Shown here: positions 53,630 through 63,707 of the stretch, piece after piece
Numbering within the stretch: the stretch's first letter is position 1
How the letters are laid out: every line of letters begins with the position of its first letter
DNA from: Herbaspirillum sp. LeCh32-8
Lineage (GTDB): Bacteria > Pseudomonadota > Gammaproteobacteria > Burkholderiales > Burkholderiaceae_D
Assembly (NCBI RefSeq): GCF_017814915.1
Contig: NZ_JAGIPZ010000001.1
Location: forward strand, 139,792 to 203,791
DNA length: 64,000 nt
Reading direction: 5' to 3'
Made by a program: the position numbers and the translations under genes
The notes under the pieces: generated by a model
The model's database searches: none
Told to the model about the DNA's origin: nothing
Seen by the model: only the letters and a program-made list of their open reading frames with translations

Positions 53630-54618
53630 GCGCCGGCGTCCTGGTTGTCGCTTGCGCGCAGTTGCTCCACCAGCAGGCGCGCGCTCGGTTCGTCGATCAC
53701 CAGCTCGTTGATGAAGCCGCCTTGCAGCGCCGCGCGCAGGCCGGGGATCTTGCCGCGGCCGGAGACAACGCAGATCGAGTGCGCGGCGCGCTGGAAGCAG
53801 TCCATGCCCGGTCCGCTGCTGCGCGCGTTCAAGGCGATGTCGCGCCAGCTGCCGTCTTCGCGGAAGAACATGGTGGCGATGTCACCCACCAGGCCTTCGT
53901 CGCGGATCATCTTGCGTTCTTCTTCGCTCAGGTAACCGCCGGTGTGCACGTGACTGCCGGTGGCTTCGGCGCCGATCGAGAACAGCAGGATGGAGGCGCT
54001 GTCTTGCAGCGCGCGGATGGATTTGATGCTCTTCTCGCGCCACAGCGCGGCGCGGGTGTCGGCGTAGTCGAAGAAGGCCGGCACCGGGAAGTGATGCGCG
54101 CGCGCGCCGTAGTTTTGCGCGAAGCGCGAGACGATGGATTCGCCGAAGGTGTTGACGAAGTTCAGCCCCGTGCCCGAGCCGTTCAACTGCACCACGTCGA
54201 CGTCGTGGACCTGCTTGGGCAGCAGCTTGTCGGCGATCTCGGCCACCGTGGTGCCCCAGGCCAGGCCGATCACGGTCGACGGCGCCACCAGCGAGCTGAC
54301 GTAGGCGGCGGCGTGGCCCGCTACGCGCTGCAGGGTTTCCTTCTCGGTGGCGGCGGCCGAGACCGGCACCACCTGGATCGAGCGCAGCTTGAAGCGTTCG
54401 GCGATGACGCTTTCCAGGTTGCCCGAAATTTCCTGCGGATCGTGCACGCGGATCTCGACTAGGCCGCGATCGAGCGCGAAGGAGAGCAGGCGCGAGACGG
54501 TGGCGCGCGACGTGCCGATTTCCTCGGCGATGGCCGCCGTGGTCATGTTCTGGAAGTAGTAGAGGCGTGCCACGCGCACGGCCATGTAGGCGGTTTCTTG
54601 CCTATCCCCGTTAGCCAT
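53626..54618 (-). CDS. SorC-family sugar-binding transcriptional regulator
   Basis: 330 aa. The N-terminal HTH (about 10-55) includes YFQNMTTAAIAEEIGTSRATVSRLLSFALDRGL. The effector domain (about 60-325) is of the SorC/CggR type (VIGLAWGTTVAEIADKLLP, VVQLNGSG, DGSWRDIALNARS, VSGRGKIPGLRAALQGGFINELVID). Members bind sugar phosphates. First in the cluster, so likely its local regulator, with possible operators just upstream (54628-54656). Confidence 0.9.
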   Translation of the reverse strand: MANGDRQETAYMAVRVARLYYFQNMTTAAIAEEIGTSRATVSRLLSFALDRGLVEIRVHDPQEISGNLESVIAERFKLRSIQVVPVSAAATEKETLQRVAGHAAAYVSSLVAPSTVIGLAWGTTVAEIADKLLPKQVHDVDVVQLNGSGTGLNFVNTFGESIVSRFAQNYGARAHHFPVPAFFDYADTRAALWREKSIKSIRALQDSASILLFSIGAEATGSHVHTGGYLSEEERKMIRDEGLVGDIATMFFREDGSWRDIALNARSSGPGMDCFQRAAHSICVVSGRGKIPGLRAALQGGFINELVIDEPSARLLVEQLRASDNQDAGA

Positions 54619-54627
54619 AATGGATGC

Positions 54628-54656
54628 TTGAACGTATGATCATTGTTGTTGAACGT
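54628..54656 (-). promoter_or_regulatory. Candidate operator for the SorC-type regulator
   Basis: The octamer TTGAACGT occurs twice, at 54628-54635 and 54649-54656, exactly 21 bp apart (two helical turns), with the palindrome ATGATCAT between. It begins 10 bp upstream of the regulator start, where it would also control the whole downstream cluster. Recognition by this protein is inferred. Confidence 0.5.
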
Positions 54657-54961
54657 TTGTAAAAATAGGCCTCTTGCCCAGGCAAGTAAAGGCGTATCGA
54701 TACGGCTATGCAGCATGGAGGGGATGATATTGAGCTTTTGTTACAGCTTGATGAACGGATGTTCTCTTGCTGCGGGAACACGTCGGTGTGTTCAACGCGG
54801 AGCCTGGGACGAGCTGCGATGCACGGGAAAAAGGCCGCGCCGCGGGCGTGGCGACGCATAAGGACATATGAATTCCTTCGTTGGTGGCGGCAGGGGCGCT
54901 CTCTACACTGGGCCATTCCGAGCGCCGGTGCGGCGCATCACAACACATCCACGGAGAGCCC
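54657..54961. promoter_or_regulatory. Intergenic region, SorC gene / metQ
   Basis: Divergent spacer. It holds the dyad CTTGCCCAGGCAAG (54673-54686) and otherwise no clear structure. No riboswitch for methionine or SAM was recognised. GGAGAG at 54953-54958 is the metQ ribosome site. Confidence 0.4.
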
Positions 54962-55774
54962 ATGATGACCCCACGCCTGCGCGTACGCGCCCTGATCGCC
55001 GTCGCCCTGTTTTCACTGGTCGGCCTGGCCGACGCCGCCGACCCCAAGACCTTGCGCGTGGGCGTGCGCGGCGGCACCGACGAGCAGATCTGGGAGGTGG
55101 TCACGCAGGTGGCGAAGAAGAACGGCCTGAACGTGCAGCCGGTGGTGATCTCCGGTGCGGCCAGCCCGAACGAGGCGCTCAACAACGGCGACCTGGAGGC
55201 CAACTCCTTCCAGCACATTCCCTTCCTGCGCGACCAGATCAAGCAGCGCGGCTACAAACTGGCAGCGGTGGGCGACACTTACATCTCGCCGATCGCCTTC
55301 TATTCGAAGAAGTACAAAGCCATCAAGGACCTGCCGGACGGCGCCAAGGTCGCCATTCCCAATGACCCCAGCAACCAGACGCGCGCGCTGGTGGTGCTGC
55401 GCGACGCCGGCCTGTTCACATTGCGTGACGGCTTCGATCCCTATACCGGCACCGCCTCGCTGGCCGACGTCACCGGCTACAAGAAGAAGATCAACCTGAT
55501 CGAAAGCGCCTCGGTGGTGCTGGCGCGCTCGCTGGAGGACGTCGACACTGCCGCCATCGTCAACACCTTCGCCTATCAGGCCGGGCTGATCGCCACGCGC
55601 GACGGCATCGCGGTGGAGAAGCGCGAACACAATCCCTACGTCAACATCATCGTGGTGCGCGAGCAGGACAAGAACGCGCCTTGGGTGGCGCCGCTGGTGA
55701 AGGCTTACCAGTCCGAGGAAGTGCGCCAGTTCATCCAGAAGCAATTTGGCGGCTCGGTGGTGCCGGTATTTTGA
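54962..55774 (+). CDS. metQ: Methionine-type ABC transporter binding protein
   Basis: 270 aa NlpA/MetQ family. The signal peptide (about 1-25, LIAVALFSLVGLADA) has no lipobox, so the protein is probably soluble in the periplasm, unlike lipoprotein MetQ. Blocks: LRVGVRGGTDEQIWEVV, LNNGDLEANSFQHIPFL and YVNIIVVREQDKNAPWV. ATG 54962 and 54965 are both possible. D- or L-methionine is the family substrate. Confidence 0.88.
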   Translation: MMTPRLRVRALIAVALFSLVGLADAADPKTLRVGVRGGTDEQIWEVVTQVAKKNGLNVQPVVISGAASPNEALNNGDLEANSFQHIPFLRDQIKQRGYKLAAVGDTYISPIAFYSKKYKAIKDLPDGAKVAIPNDPSNQTRALVVLRDAGLFTLRDGFDPYTGTASLADVTGYKKKINLIESASVVLARSLEDVDTAAIVNTFAYQAGLIATRDGIAVEKREHNPYVNIIVVREQDKNAPWVAPLVKAYQSEEVRQFIQKQFGGSVVPVF

Positions 55775-56904
55775 GTCTCGCGGCCCTGATCCGCGCCGGC
55801 GTCGGGCTGGCGCCGCGCGCGCGTAGCGATGCGGCGACCACGACTGCAGACGCCGGCCGGGCGTCGGCGGCGCACATCGCCTTTCACCAGGTCGGCAGGC
55901 ACTACCCGGGAGCGGCCGGGCCGGTGCGGGCGTTGCAGGAAGTCTCCTTCGAGGTGCGGCGCGGCGAGGTGTTCGGCATCATCGGTCGCAGCGGCGCCGG
56001 CAAGTCGACCCTGCTGCGCACCGTCAATGCGCTGGAGCGGCCCGATGCCGGCACGGTGAAGGTCAACGGCGTCGACGTCGGCTCTCTGGATGAAGACGGC
56101 CTGGTGGCGCTGCGTCGCCGCGTGGGCATGATCTTCCAGCATTTCAACCTGCTCTCGGCCAAGACCGTACGCGACAACGTCGGCCTGCCGCTGCGCGTGG
56201 CCGGCGTGCCGCCGCAACGCGTGCGCGAGCGGGTAGATGCCTTGCTGGCGTTGGTGGGGCTGGCCGACAAGGCCGACGTATATCCGGCCAAGTTGTCCGG
56301 TGGCCAGAAGCAGCGCGTGGGAATCGCCCGCGCGCTGGTGCACGCGCCGGAGATCCTGCTGTGCGACGAGGCGACCTCGGCGCTTGATCCCGAAACCACG
56401 CAGTCGATTCTGGCCCTGCTGCGCGAGGTCAGCGCGTCGATGGGGCTGACGGTGGTGCTGATCACGCACGACATGGCGGTGATCCGCGAAATCTGCGACC
56501 GCGTGCTGGTGCTGGACCAGGGCAGGGCGGTCGAACTGGGTGAGGTCTGGCGCGTGTTCGGCAGCCCGCAGGCCGAGGCCACGCGGGCGCTGCTGCGGCC
56601 GCTGCAGCATGGAGTGCCGCCGGACCTGGCGCAACAGCTGGTGGAGGACCTGCACGGCGCGCCGGGGCATGCCGTGCTCAGCTTGCGCTTCACCGGCGCC
56701 GAAGGGCCGCAGGGCGTCAGCCTGCAGGCGCTGGCTGCGCTCGGGCCGCAGGCGACGCTGCTGCACGGCGGCCTCGACCGCATCCGCGGCCATGCGCAGG
56801 GCGAGCTGCTGGTGGCACTGCCGGCGCATGACGTTGCCCGCGTGCGTGGTCTTTTCAAGGACGAACTTACCAAGGTCATCGGCTATGTCCCTGCCCGCGC
56901 TTGA
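55771..56904 (+). CDS. metN: Methionine ABC transporter ATPase
   Basis: 377 aa if the TTG at 55771 (overlapping the metQ stop) is used; no ATG or GTG precedes the ATPase domain in frame. The ATPase has Walker A GRSGAGKST, signature LSGGQKQRVGIARALVH, Walker B LLCDEATSALDPETT and LITHDMAVI. The C-terminal NIL domain (about 300-377) senses methionine and inhibits transport. The N-terminal 35-40 residues before the ATPase are Ala/Arg-rich and atypical. Confidence 0.9.
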   Translation: MSLAALIRAGVGLAPRARSDAATTTADAGRASAAHIAFHQVGRHYPGAAGPVRALQEVSFEVRRGEVFGIIGRSGAGKSTLLRTVNALERPDAGTVKVNGVDVGSLDEDGLVALRRRVGMIFQHFNLLSAKTVRDNVGLPLRVAGVPPQRVRERVDALLALVGLADKADVYPAKLSGGQKQRVGIARALVHAPEILLCDEATSALDPETTQSILALLREVSASMGLTVVLITHDMAVIREICDRVLVLDQGRAVELGEVWRVFGSPQAEATRALLRPLQHGVPPDLAQQLVEDLHGAPGHAVLSLRFTGAEGPQGVSLQALAALGPQATLLHGGLDRIRGHAQGELLVALPAHDVARVRGLFKDELTKVIGYVPARA

Positions 56905-57541
56905 TAAATATTTCCAGGCCTTCTTCGAGACGCTGCTGATGGTGGGCGCCTCGGCGGTGCTGGCCATCGCGCTGGGGCTGGTGCTGGCGGTGGTGCTCAC
57001 CGTCACCGCGCGCCACAACCTGTACCCGCGGCCGCGCCTGCATCGGGCGCTGTCGGTCACGGTTAACGTGTTTCGCGCGGTGCCCTTCATCATCATGCTG
57101 GTGGCGCTGTTGCCGGTGACGCGCTTGCTGGTCGGCACCACGCTGGGCACCTGGGCCGCGGTGGTACCGCTGACGGTGAATCTGATTCCCTTCTATGCGC
57201 GCATCGCCCAGGTCTCGCTCAACGACGTCGATGGCGGACTGGTGGAGGCGGCGCGCGCCATGGGGTGCCGGCGCTGGCACATCGTGCGCCACGTGCTGCT
57301 GCCGGAAGCCTTGCCCGGCATCGTCGGCGGCATGACGGTGAGCGTGATCGCCATGATCAACGCCTCGGCGATGGCCGGTGCGGTGGGCGCCGGCGGCCTG
57401 GGCGATCTCGCCATCCGCTACGGCTACGAGCGTTACGAGACGCGGGTGATGTTCGAGGTGATCGTGATCCTGATCGCGCTGGTGTCGCTGATCCAGCTGG
57501 CGGGAGAGGGCATCTCGCGCAGGCTGCATCACCGGCGCTGA
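56885..57541 (+). CDS. metI: Methionine ABC transporter permease
   Basis: 218 aa with five helices. EAA loop block is VEAARAMGCRRWHIVRHVLLPEALPGIVGG. The ATG at 56885 overlaps the metN end by 20 bp, so expression is coupled. It completes the MetQNI transporter. Confidence 0.92.
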   Translation: MSLPALDKYFQAFFETLLMVGASAVLAIALGLVLAVVLTVTARHNLYPRPRLHRALSVTVNVFRAVPFIIMLVALLPVTRLLVGTTLGTWAAVVPLTVNLIPFYARIAQVSLNDVDGGLVEAARAMGCRRWHIVRHVLLPEALPGIVGGMTVSVIAMINASAMAGAVGAGGLGDLAIRYGYERYETRVMFEVIVILIALVSLIQLAGEGISRRLHHRR

Positions 57542-57558
57542 TGCCAATCAATTGATCC

Positions 57559-57597
57559 GTCATCCCGGCGCAGGCCGGGATCCAGTGGCGTTGTTCG
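57559..57597 (+). repeat. Palindromic repeat, locus C copy 1
   Basis: Hairpin ATCCCGGC-GCAG-GCCGGGAT (57562-57581), followed by CCAGTGGCGTTGTTCG. A divergent copy of the family at 19633 and 43858, in forward orientation. Confidence 0.65.
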
Positions 57598-57630
57598 TGC
57601 TGTGGGGCGCCTGGCGGGCGATTGATGAAC

Positions 57631-57673
57631 GCGACGAACGACGCTGGGTCCCGACCGTCGTCAGGACGACGAT
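57631..57673 (-). repeat. Palindromic repeat, locus C copy 2
   Basis: Begins with the flank GCGACGAACGACGCTGGGTC shared with locus A copy 1 (inverted orientation). Its hairpin is different (CGTCGTC-AG-GACGACG at 57656-57671). With copy 1 it forms an inverted pair between metI and the acetyltransferase gene. Confidence 0.6.
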
Positions 57674-57714
57674 ATACGAGGAAAGGCAGCGCTGAACGTT
57701 CGGGGACGACTGGC

Positions 57715-58194
57715 TTAGTGCCGCATCACCCGCCGCATCACGATGGGCGGCGTGTCGTCCGGATTGGCGCGGGTGTATTCCAGCTCGGGCGCAATCTCGA
57801 AGCCGAAGGCCGCATACAGATCCACCAGCTGGGCCTGGTCCACACGTACCGCCAGGCGCAGCTCGCGCACGTCGGCAGCCTGGGCGCGGTGGATCAGCGC
57901 CTCCATCAGGTGCTGCGACAGGCGCTCGCCGCGAAAGGTCGGGCAGATGCCCATGCGGCGGATTTCCCAGACGTCGAAGTCGGAGTCCAGCGGCAGCCAG
58001 CGCACCGAGCCGGCCGGCGTTTCGCCGCGCAGCAGGATGAAGGCGCCCCCGTGCTGCAGGTCTTCGATGACGTGGTCGGTCGCCTCGCGGTGGCCCGATG
58101 AGTTGGGCGCCACCTTGTTGGCCCAGCTGTTGCGGGTCAGTTCGGCGATCAATGCCGCATCTTCCGAGGTGGCTTCGCGTATCAGCAGTTCCAT
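57715..58194 (-). CDS. GNAT-family acetyltransferase
   Basis: 159 aa single GNAT domain: N-terminal IREATSEDAALIAELTR, and the acetyl-CoA loop is MGICPTFRGERLSQHLMEAL. The substrate cannot be told from the sequence. It lies 41 bp downstream of metG and may be cotranscribed with it. Confidence 0.82.
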   Translation of the reverse strand: MELLIREATSEDAALIAELTRNSWANKVAPNSSGHREATDHVIEDLQHGGAFILLRGETPAGSVRWLPLDSDFDVWEIRRMGICPTFRGERLSQHLMEALIHRAQAADVRELRLAVRVDQAQLVDLYAAFGFEIAPELEYTRANPDDTPPIVMRRVMRH

Positions 58195-58235
58195 GTCGTC
58201 TCCTTGCCGGCGTTCGCTATCCGATCGACGTCGGC

Positions 58236-60311
58236 TCAGCGCACCCGCATGCCCGGCTCGGCGCCCGGCCACGGGTTGAGCACGTAGATGCCCGGGTTGG
58301 CTTTCTCGTCCTTGGCCGAGGCGGCCAGCACCATGCCTTCCGAGATGCCGAACTTCATCTTGCGCGGCGCCAGGTTGGCCACCATCACGGTCAGCTTGCC
58401 CACCAGCTCTTCGGGCTTGTAGGCCGAGGCGATGCCGGAGAACACGTTGCGCATGCGACCTTCGCCGGCGTCCAGCGTCAGGCGCAACAGCTTGGTCGAG
58501 CCTTCCACCGCTTCGCAGTTGACGATCTTGGCGATGCGCAGGTCGATCTTGGCGAAGTCGTCGATGGAGATTTCCGGCGCCAGTTCCTCGATCGCGCTTT
58601 CTTCCGCGACGGGGGCGGCCGGGGCCGCTTCCGGCGCGTCGAACAGCGCGTCCAGCATTTTCGGGTCGACCCGCTGCATCAGATGCGAATAGGCATTGAT
58701 GACGTGGCCGTCGGCCAGCGGGACGTTGACGTCGCTCCACTGGAAGGGCTGCGCGTTGAAGAAGCTTTCCACCTGCGCGGCCAGCTGCGGCAGCACCGGC
58801 TTCAGGTACACGGTCAGGATGCGGAAGGCTTCCAGCAGGCGGCTGCAGACTTCATGCAGCTGGACGTCGCGGGCGGCGTCCTTGGCCAGTTCCCAGGGCT
58901 TGTTGGCGTCGACGTAGGCGTTGATGGCGTCGGCCTGCTCCATCACCAGGCGCAAGGCCTTGCCGTATTCGCGCTGCTCGTACAGCGAGCGGACCTCGTC
59001 GGCCACGCCGCGCAGCTTGGCCAGGAAAGCGTCGTCGGCGGTGGCCCATGCGGTCGAGACACGGCCGTCGAAACGCTTGGCGATGAAGCCGGCGGCACGG
59101 CTGGCGATGTTGACGTATTTGCCGATCAGGTCGGAGTTCACGCGCGCCACGAAGTCGTCCGGGTTGAAGTCGACGTCTTCCACCTTGGCGTTGAGCTTGG
59201 CGGCGATGTAGTAACGCAGCCATTCCGGGTTCATGCCGATGTCGAGGTAGCGCAGCGGCGAGATGCCGGTGCCGCGCGACTTGGACATCTTTTCGCCGGA
59301 GACCGTGATGAAGCCGTGCACGAACACGTTGTTGGGCGTCTTGCGGCCGGCGAACTTCAGCATGGCGGGCCAGAACAGCGTGTGGAAGTAGGTGATGTCC
59401 TTGCCGATGAAGTGGTACTGCTCGGTCTTCTCGTCGGCCATGAAGGCGTCGAAGTCGCGGCCGAACTTCTCGGGATGCTTGCCGAAGTAGTTCTTCAGTG
59501 AGGCCAGGTAGCCGATCGGCGCGTCCAGCCAGACGTAGAAGTACTTGCCCGGCGCATCCGGGATCTCGATGCCGAAGTAGGGCGCGTCGCGCGAGATGTC
59601 CCAGTCGCCCAGGCCGCCTTCGCCGTCCAGCCATTCGCGGCACTTGTTGGCCACTTCCGGTTGCAGGCGGTTGTTGTCCAGCGCCCACTCGCGCAGGAAC
59701 TCCACGCACTTCGGGTCCGACAGCTTGAAGAAGAAGTGCTCGGACGACTTCATCACCGGCGTGGCGCCGGTCAGGGTCGAGTACGGGTTCTTCAGGTCGG
59801 TCGGCGCGTAGACCGCGCTGCAGACTTCGCAGGAGTCGCCGTACTGGTCCTTGGCGCCGCACTTGGGGCACTCGCCCTTGATGTAGCGGTCCGGCAGGAA
59901 CATGTTCTTGACCGGGTCGTAGAACTGTTCGATGGTCTTGGTCGAGATCAGCTTGGCTTCGTCACGCAGCGCGCGGTAGATGTCCTGCGACAGCGCGTGA
60001 TTCTCGGGGCTGTCGGTGGAGCTCCAGTTGTCGAAGGCGATGTGGAAGCCGTCCAGGTATTGCTTGCGGCCGGCGGCGATGTTGGCCACGAACTGCTGCG
60101 GCGTGACGCCGGCCTTTTCGGCCGCGATCATGATCGGCGCGCCGTGCGCGTCGTCGGCGCCGACGAAGTGGACCTCATTGCCCTGCATTCGCTGGAACCG
60201 GACCCAGATGTCGGCCTGGATGTATTCCATGATGTGGCCGATGTGGAACGCGCCGTTGGCGTAGGGGAGTGCGGTCGTGACGAAGAGTTGGCGGGATGCT
60301 GAGGTGCTCAT
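58236..60311 (-). CDS. metG: Methionyl-tRNA synthetase
   Basis: 691 aa class I enzyme. HIGH motif region is [15 protein letters not shown], the zinc-binding knuckle [22 protein letters not shown] is [11 protein letters not shown], and the C-terminal 110 residues form the tRNA-binding OB domain with [10 protein letters not shown] and [14 protein letters not shown]. The start at 60311 gives the family N-terminus. It is divergent from apbC across 187 bp. Confidence 0.96.
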   Translation of the reverse strand: MSTSASRQLFVTTALPYANGAFHIGHIMEYIQADIWVRFQRMQGNEVHFVGADDAHGAPIMIAAEKAGVTPQQFVANIAAGRKQYLDGFHIAFDNWSSTDSPENHALSQDIYRALRDEAKLISTKTIEQFYDPVKNMFLPDRYIKGECPKCGAKDQYGDSCEVCSAVYAPTDLKNPYSTLTGATPVMKSSEHFFFKLSDPKCVEFLREWALDNNRLQPEVANKCREWLDGEGGLGDWDISRDAPYFGIEIPDAPGKYFYVWLDAPIGYLASLKNYFGKHPEKFGRDFDAFMADEKTEQYHFIGKDITYFHTLFWPAMLKFAGRKTPNNVFVHGFITVSGEKMSKSRGTGISPLRYLDIGMNPEWLRYYIAAKLNAKVEDVDFNPDDFVARVNSDLIGKYVNIASRAAGFIAKRFDGRVSTAWATADDAFLAKLRGVADEVRSLYEQREYGKALRLVMEQADAINAYVDANKPWELAKDAARDVQLHEVCSRLLEAFRILTVYLKPVLPQLAAQVESFFNAQPFQWSDVNVPLADGHVINAYSHLMQRVDPKMLDALFDAPEAAPAAPVAEESAIEELAPEISIDDFAKIDLRIAKIVNCEAVEGSTKLLRLTLDAGEGRMRNVFSGIASAYKPEELVGKLTVMVANLAPRKMKFGISEGMVLAASAKDEKANPGIYVLNPWPGAEPGMRVR

Positions 60312-60498
60312 TGGCAATACTGACGAGGCGAGGGTGGTGGAAAAAGAGAGCCATTCTAGCAGCCGTGGCCGCTCGGGCGCAGCAGTTGATGATTTGGCAA
60401 CCGTAAATGGCGCTGCGGCGCAGTTCATCCTTGCCCGCAAGGCAAGGCGGCGCAAGCCTGATTGGGATAGACTTGCGGGTTCTGAGCAAGGAGAAACA

Positions 60499-61587
60499 AT
60501 GAGCATCACCGTGGAAGAAATCAAGGCCGCCCTGTTGCAGGTGATCGACCCCAATACCGGGCGCGACCTGGTCAGCGGCAAGGAGGCCAAAAACATCCGT
60601 GTCGACGGCGGTCGTGTGCTGCTGGACGTGGAGCTGGGTTACCCGGCCAAAAGCCAGGTCGAGCCGATCCGTCAACTGGTGACGGAGGCCCTGGGCAAGC
60701 TGCCGGGCGTGAGCGGCGTGGAAGCCAATGTTTATTTCAAGATCGTCGCGCACGCGGTGCAGCGCGGCATCAAGCTCAAGAGCAACGTCAAGAATATCAT
60801 CGCCGTGGCCTCCGGCAAGGGCGGCGTGGGCAAGTCGACCACGGCGGTGAACCTGGCGCTGGCGCTGGCCGCCGAGGGCGCGCAGGTAGGCATCCTGGAC
60901 GCCGACATCTACGGCCCTTCGCAGCCGATGATGATGGGCATCTCCGGCCAGCCGGAGACCAAGGACGGCAAGACCATGGAGCCGCTGGAGAACCACGGCC
61001 TGCAGGTGTCGTCGATCGGCTTCATGATCGACCCCGACGAGCCCATGGTTTGGCGCGGCCCGATCGTGACCCAGGCGCTGCAGCAGCTGCTGGACCAGAC
61101 CAACTGGCGCGACCTCGATTACCTGATCGTCGACATGCCGCCGGGCACCGGCGACGTGCAGCTGACGCTGTCGCAGAAGGTGCCCGTCACCGGCGCGGTG
61201 ATCGTCACCACGCCGCAGGACATCGCGCTGCTGGATGCGCGCAAGGGCCTGCGCATGTTCGAGAAGGTGGGCATCCCCATCCTCGGCATCGTCGAGAACA
61301 TGAGCATGCACGTCTGCTCCAACTGCGGCCATGCCGAGCCGATCTTCGGCGTGGGCGGCGGCGAACGCATGTGCGCGGACTTCGGCGTGGACTTCCTGGG
61401 CGCGTTGCCGCTGACCATGGAGATCCGCCAGCAGACCGATTCGGGCAAGCCTACCGTGGTGGCCGACCCGGACGGCAAGGTTGCCGAGATTTACAAGAAC
61501 ATTGCGCGCCGGGTCGCGGTCAAAGTGGCGGAGAAGGCGCGCGACATGACCAGCAAGTTCCCCAGCATCGTGGTGCAGAACGACTAG
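60499..61587 (+). CDS. apbC: Iron-sulfur cluster carrier protein (Mrp/ApbC)
   Basis: 362 aa P-loop ATPase that carries Fe-S clusters. The N-terminal MIP18-like domain (about 1-85) is followed by the deviant Walker [20 protein letters not shown] (about 104-122), [15 protein letters not shown] and the cluster-binding CSNCGH. Shine-Dalgarno AAGGAGA is next to the ATG at 60499. Confidence 0.94.
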   Translation: MSITVEEIKAALLQVIDPNTGRDLVSGKEAKNIRVDGGRVLLDVELGYPAKSQVEPIRQLVTEALGKLPGVSGVEANVYFKIVAHAVQRGIKLKSNVKNIIAVASGKGGVGKSTTAVNLALALAAEGAQVGILDADIYGPSQPMMMGISGQPETKDGKTMEPLENHGLQVSSIGFMIDPDEPMVWRGPIVTQALQQLLDQTNWRDLDYLIVDMPPGTGDVQLTLSQKVPVTGAVIVTTPQDIALLDARKGLRMFEKVGIPILGIVENMSMHVCSNCGHAEPIFGVGGGERMCADFGVDFLGALPLTMEIRQQTDSGKPTVVADPDGKVAEIYKNIARRVAVKVAEKARDMTSKFPSIVVQND

Positions 61588-61654
61588 GCGACTGATCGGT
61601 TGACCGGTTGATCAAGGGTTCTGAAATTTCGGTGAGGCGGAAGCAGAAAAAGTG

Positions 61655-61687
61655 AAAGCCGGGACGGGAAGTTTTCGTCCCCGCTTT
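61655..61687 (+). terminator. Probable terminator after apbC
   Basis: A 12-bp stem AAAGCCGGGACG / CGTCCCCGCTTT with one mismatch and a 9-nt loop, followed by GGTTTTC. It is a moderate rho-independent signal. Confidence 0.6.
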
Positions 61688-61749
61688 GGTTTTCGGCGTG
61701 TACATGGCGAAATCCGCCTCCCATCCACATTTCACCAAGGAGAACCCTC

Positions 61750-62175
61750 ATGATCATCCGCCAACGTTCCCACCTGTCGCGCACGCTGTTCGCCGCTTCC
61801 TTGCTGATGCTGAGCATGGCCGCCTCGGTCGCGCAGGCTGCAGAAAAGTCGGTCACCATCCTCGAGCCCAAGAGCGGCGCCACGGTGAGCAGCCCGTTCA
61901 AGGTCAGGTTCGGGGTCAGCGGCATGACCGTGCATCCGGCCACCGAAGTGATCGAAGGCACCGGCCACCATCATTTGCTGATCAACCACGGCCCGATCAA
62001 GGAGGGCGAGGTCATCCCCATGGATGACACCCACTTGCACTACGGCAAGGGACAGACCGAGGCCGAGGTAACGCTGTCGCCGGGCAAGTACAAGCTGACC
62101 GCGCAATTCGCCAACGGCGCCCACCAGTCCTACGGCAAGAAGATGTCCGACACCATCAACGTCACCGTCAAATAA
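61750..62175 (+). CDS. DUF4399 secreted protein
   Basis: 141 aa. Signal peptide about 1-30 (LLMLSMAASVAQAAE). The mature domain matches DUF4399: VTILEPKSGATVSSPFKVRFG, GHHHLLINHG, MDDTHLHYGKGQTEAEV and YKLTAQFANGAHQSYG. The cluster of His residues suggests metal or other ligand binding at the surface, but no function is known. GGAGAACC lies close to the ATG. Confidence 0.87.
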   Translation: MIIRQRSHLSRTLFAASLLMLSMAASVAQAAEKSVTILEPKSGATVSSPFKVRFGVSGMTVHPATEVIEGTGHHHLLINHGPIKEGEVIPMDDTHLHYGKGQTEAEVTLSPGKYKLTAQFANGAHQSYGKKMSDTINVTVK

Positions 62176-62183
62176 GGCGGCCT

Positions 62184-62236
62184 GCGGCGGCCGGGCATGG
62201 CGTGGCCGCCGCCAAAGGCGGTAAAATACCGCCTTT
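62184..62236 (+). terminator. Double hairpin between DUF4399 gene and gltX
   Basis: Two stems in series: GCGGCGGCC / GGCCGCCGC (62184-62212) and AAAGGCGGTA / TACCGCCTTT (62214-62236, 3-nt loop). The second ends in CTTT. Probably terminates the DUF4399 transcript; without a long T-run it is not certain. Confidence 0.5.
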
Positions 62237-62306
62237 CGATTGATGACCTCGACCGTCGAACGGCTTTGGCATGCCAAGGCCGTTTTGGTTTTTATCCGCT
62301 CCGATC

Positions 62307-63707
62307 ATGACTGCATCTACTGTTCGTACCCGTTTTGCTCCCAGCCCCACCGGCTACCTGCACCTGGGCGGCGCCCGCACCGCGCTGTTCTCGTGGGCCT
62401 ACGCCCGTCGTTTCGGCGGCACCTTCGTGCTGCGCATCGAGGATACCGACCTGGAGCGTTCGACCCCGGAAGCGGTGCAGGCCATCATCGAGGGCATGCA
62501 GTGGCTGGGCCTGGAGCATGACGAAGGCCCGTTCTACCAGATGAAGCGCATGGACCGTTACCGCGAGGTGGTGGCGCAGATGCTGGAGCAGGGCACCGCT
62601 TATTACTGCTATTGCTCGCCGGAAGAAGTCGAGGCCATGCGCGAGCGCCAGCGCGCCGCCGGCGAAAAGCCGCGCTACGACGGCACCTGGCGTCCGGAGC
62701 CGGGCAAGACGCTGCCGGCCATTCCAGCCGACCGCAAGCCGGTGGTGCGTTTCAAGAGCCCGCTGGAAGGCGACGTCACCTGGAACGACGTGGTCAAGGG
62801 CCCGATCACCATTTCCAACCGCGAGCTGGACGACCTGGTCATCGCCCGTCCGGACGGCACCCCGACCTATAACTTCTGCGTGGTGGTGGACGACTGGGAC
62901 ATGAAGATCACCCACGTCATCCGCGGCGACGACCACGTCAACAACACCCCGCGCCAGATCAACATCCTCAAGGCGCTGGGCGGCACGCTGCCCGAGTACG
63001 GCCACGTGCCGATGATCCTGGGCGCCGACGGCGAAAAGCTGTCCAAGCGCCACGGCGCGGTGTCGGTGATGGATTATCCGGCACAGGGCTACCTGCCCGA
63101 AGCCATGCTGAACTACCTGGCGCGCCTGGGCTGGAGCCACGGCGACGACGAGATCTTCTCGATGCAGCAGTTCTGCGAGTGGTTCGACCTTGACCACCTG
63201 ACCAGCTCGGCGGCGCAGTTCAACCCGGAAAAGCTGAACTGGCTCAACAACCACTACATCAAGCTGGCCGACAACGCCCGCTTGGCGACGCTGGCGCGTC
63301 CGCTGCTGGAAAAAGAGGGCGCTGCCTTCGACGGCGCGCCCGCGCTGGATGGTGTGATCGCGCTGCTCAAGGACCGCGCCAACACCGTCAACGAGATCGC
63401 CGCCGCGGCCCTGATGTTCTACCGCCAGCCGGCGCCGGAAGCGGCCCTGGTCGAGCAGCACATCACCGACGCCATCAAGCCGGCGTTGGCCGAGTTCGCG
63501 CAGCGTTGCGCCACGGTCGAATGGACCAAGGAGGCGATCGCGCCGATGATCAAGGAAGTGCTGGCTACCCATAAGCTGAAGATGCCCCAGCTGGCGATGC
63601 CGCTGCGCCTGATCGTAGCCGGCCAATTGCAGACCCCGGCCATCGACGCCGTGCTGCAATTGTTCGGTCGTGAGACCGTGCTGTCGCGCCTGAAGGCATA
63701 TGCTTAA
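62307..63707 (+). CDS. gltX: Glutamyl-tRNA synthetase
   Basis: 466 aa class I enzyme. HIGH region is [21 protein letters not shown] is [11 protein letters not shown], and a C-terminal anticodon-binding domain is present. It includes [15 protein letters not shown], where some GluRS bind zinc. The start at 62307 gives the usual N-terminus; the ribosome site is weak. A tRNA-Glu gene follows about 220 bp downstream. Confidence 0.95.
   Translation: MTASTVRTRFAPSPTGYLHLGGARTALFSWAYARRFGGTFVLRIEDTDLERSTPEAVQAIIEGMQWLGLEHDEGPFYQMKRMDRYREVVAQMLEQGTAYYCYCSPEEVEAMRERQRAAGEKPRYDGTWRPEPGKTLPAIPADRKPVVRFKSPLEGDVTWNDVVKGPITISNRELDDLVIARPDGTPTYNFCVVVDDWDMKITHVIRGDDHVNNTPRQINILKALGGTLPEYGHVPMILGADGEKLSKRHGAVSVMDYPAQGYLPEAMLNYLARLGWSHGDDEIFSMQQFCEWFDLDHLTSSAAQFNPEKLNWLNNHYIKLADNARLATLARPLLEKEGAAFDGAPALDGVIALLKDRANTVNEIAAAALMFYRQPAPEAALVEQHITDAIKPALAEFAQRCATVEWTKEAIAPMIKEVLATHKLKMPQLAMPLRLIVAGQLQTPAIDAVLQLFGRETVLSRLKAYA

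Noticed and set aside
54657..54961. Possible SAM or methionine riboswitch before metQ
   Set aside because: No recognisable SAM riboswitch core; only a short dyad is present.
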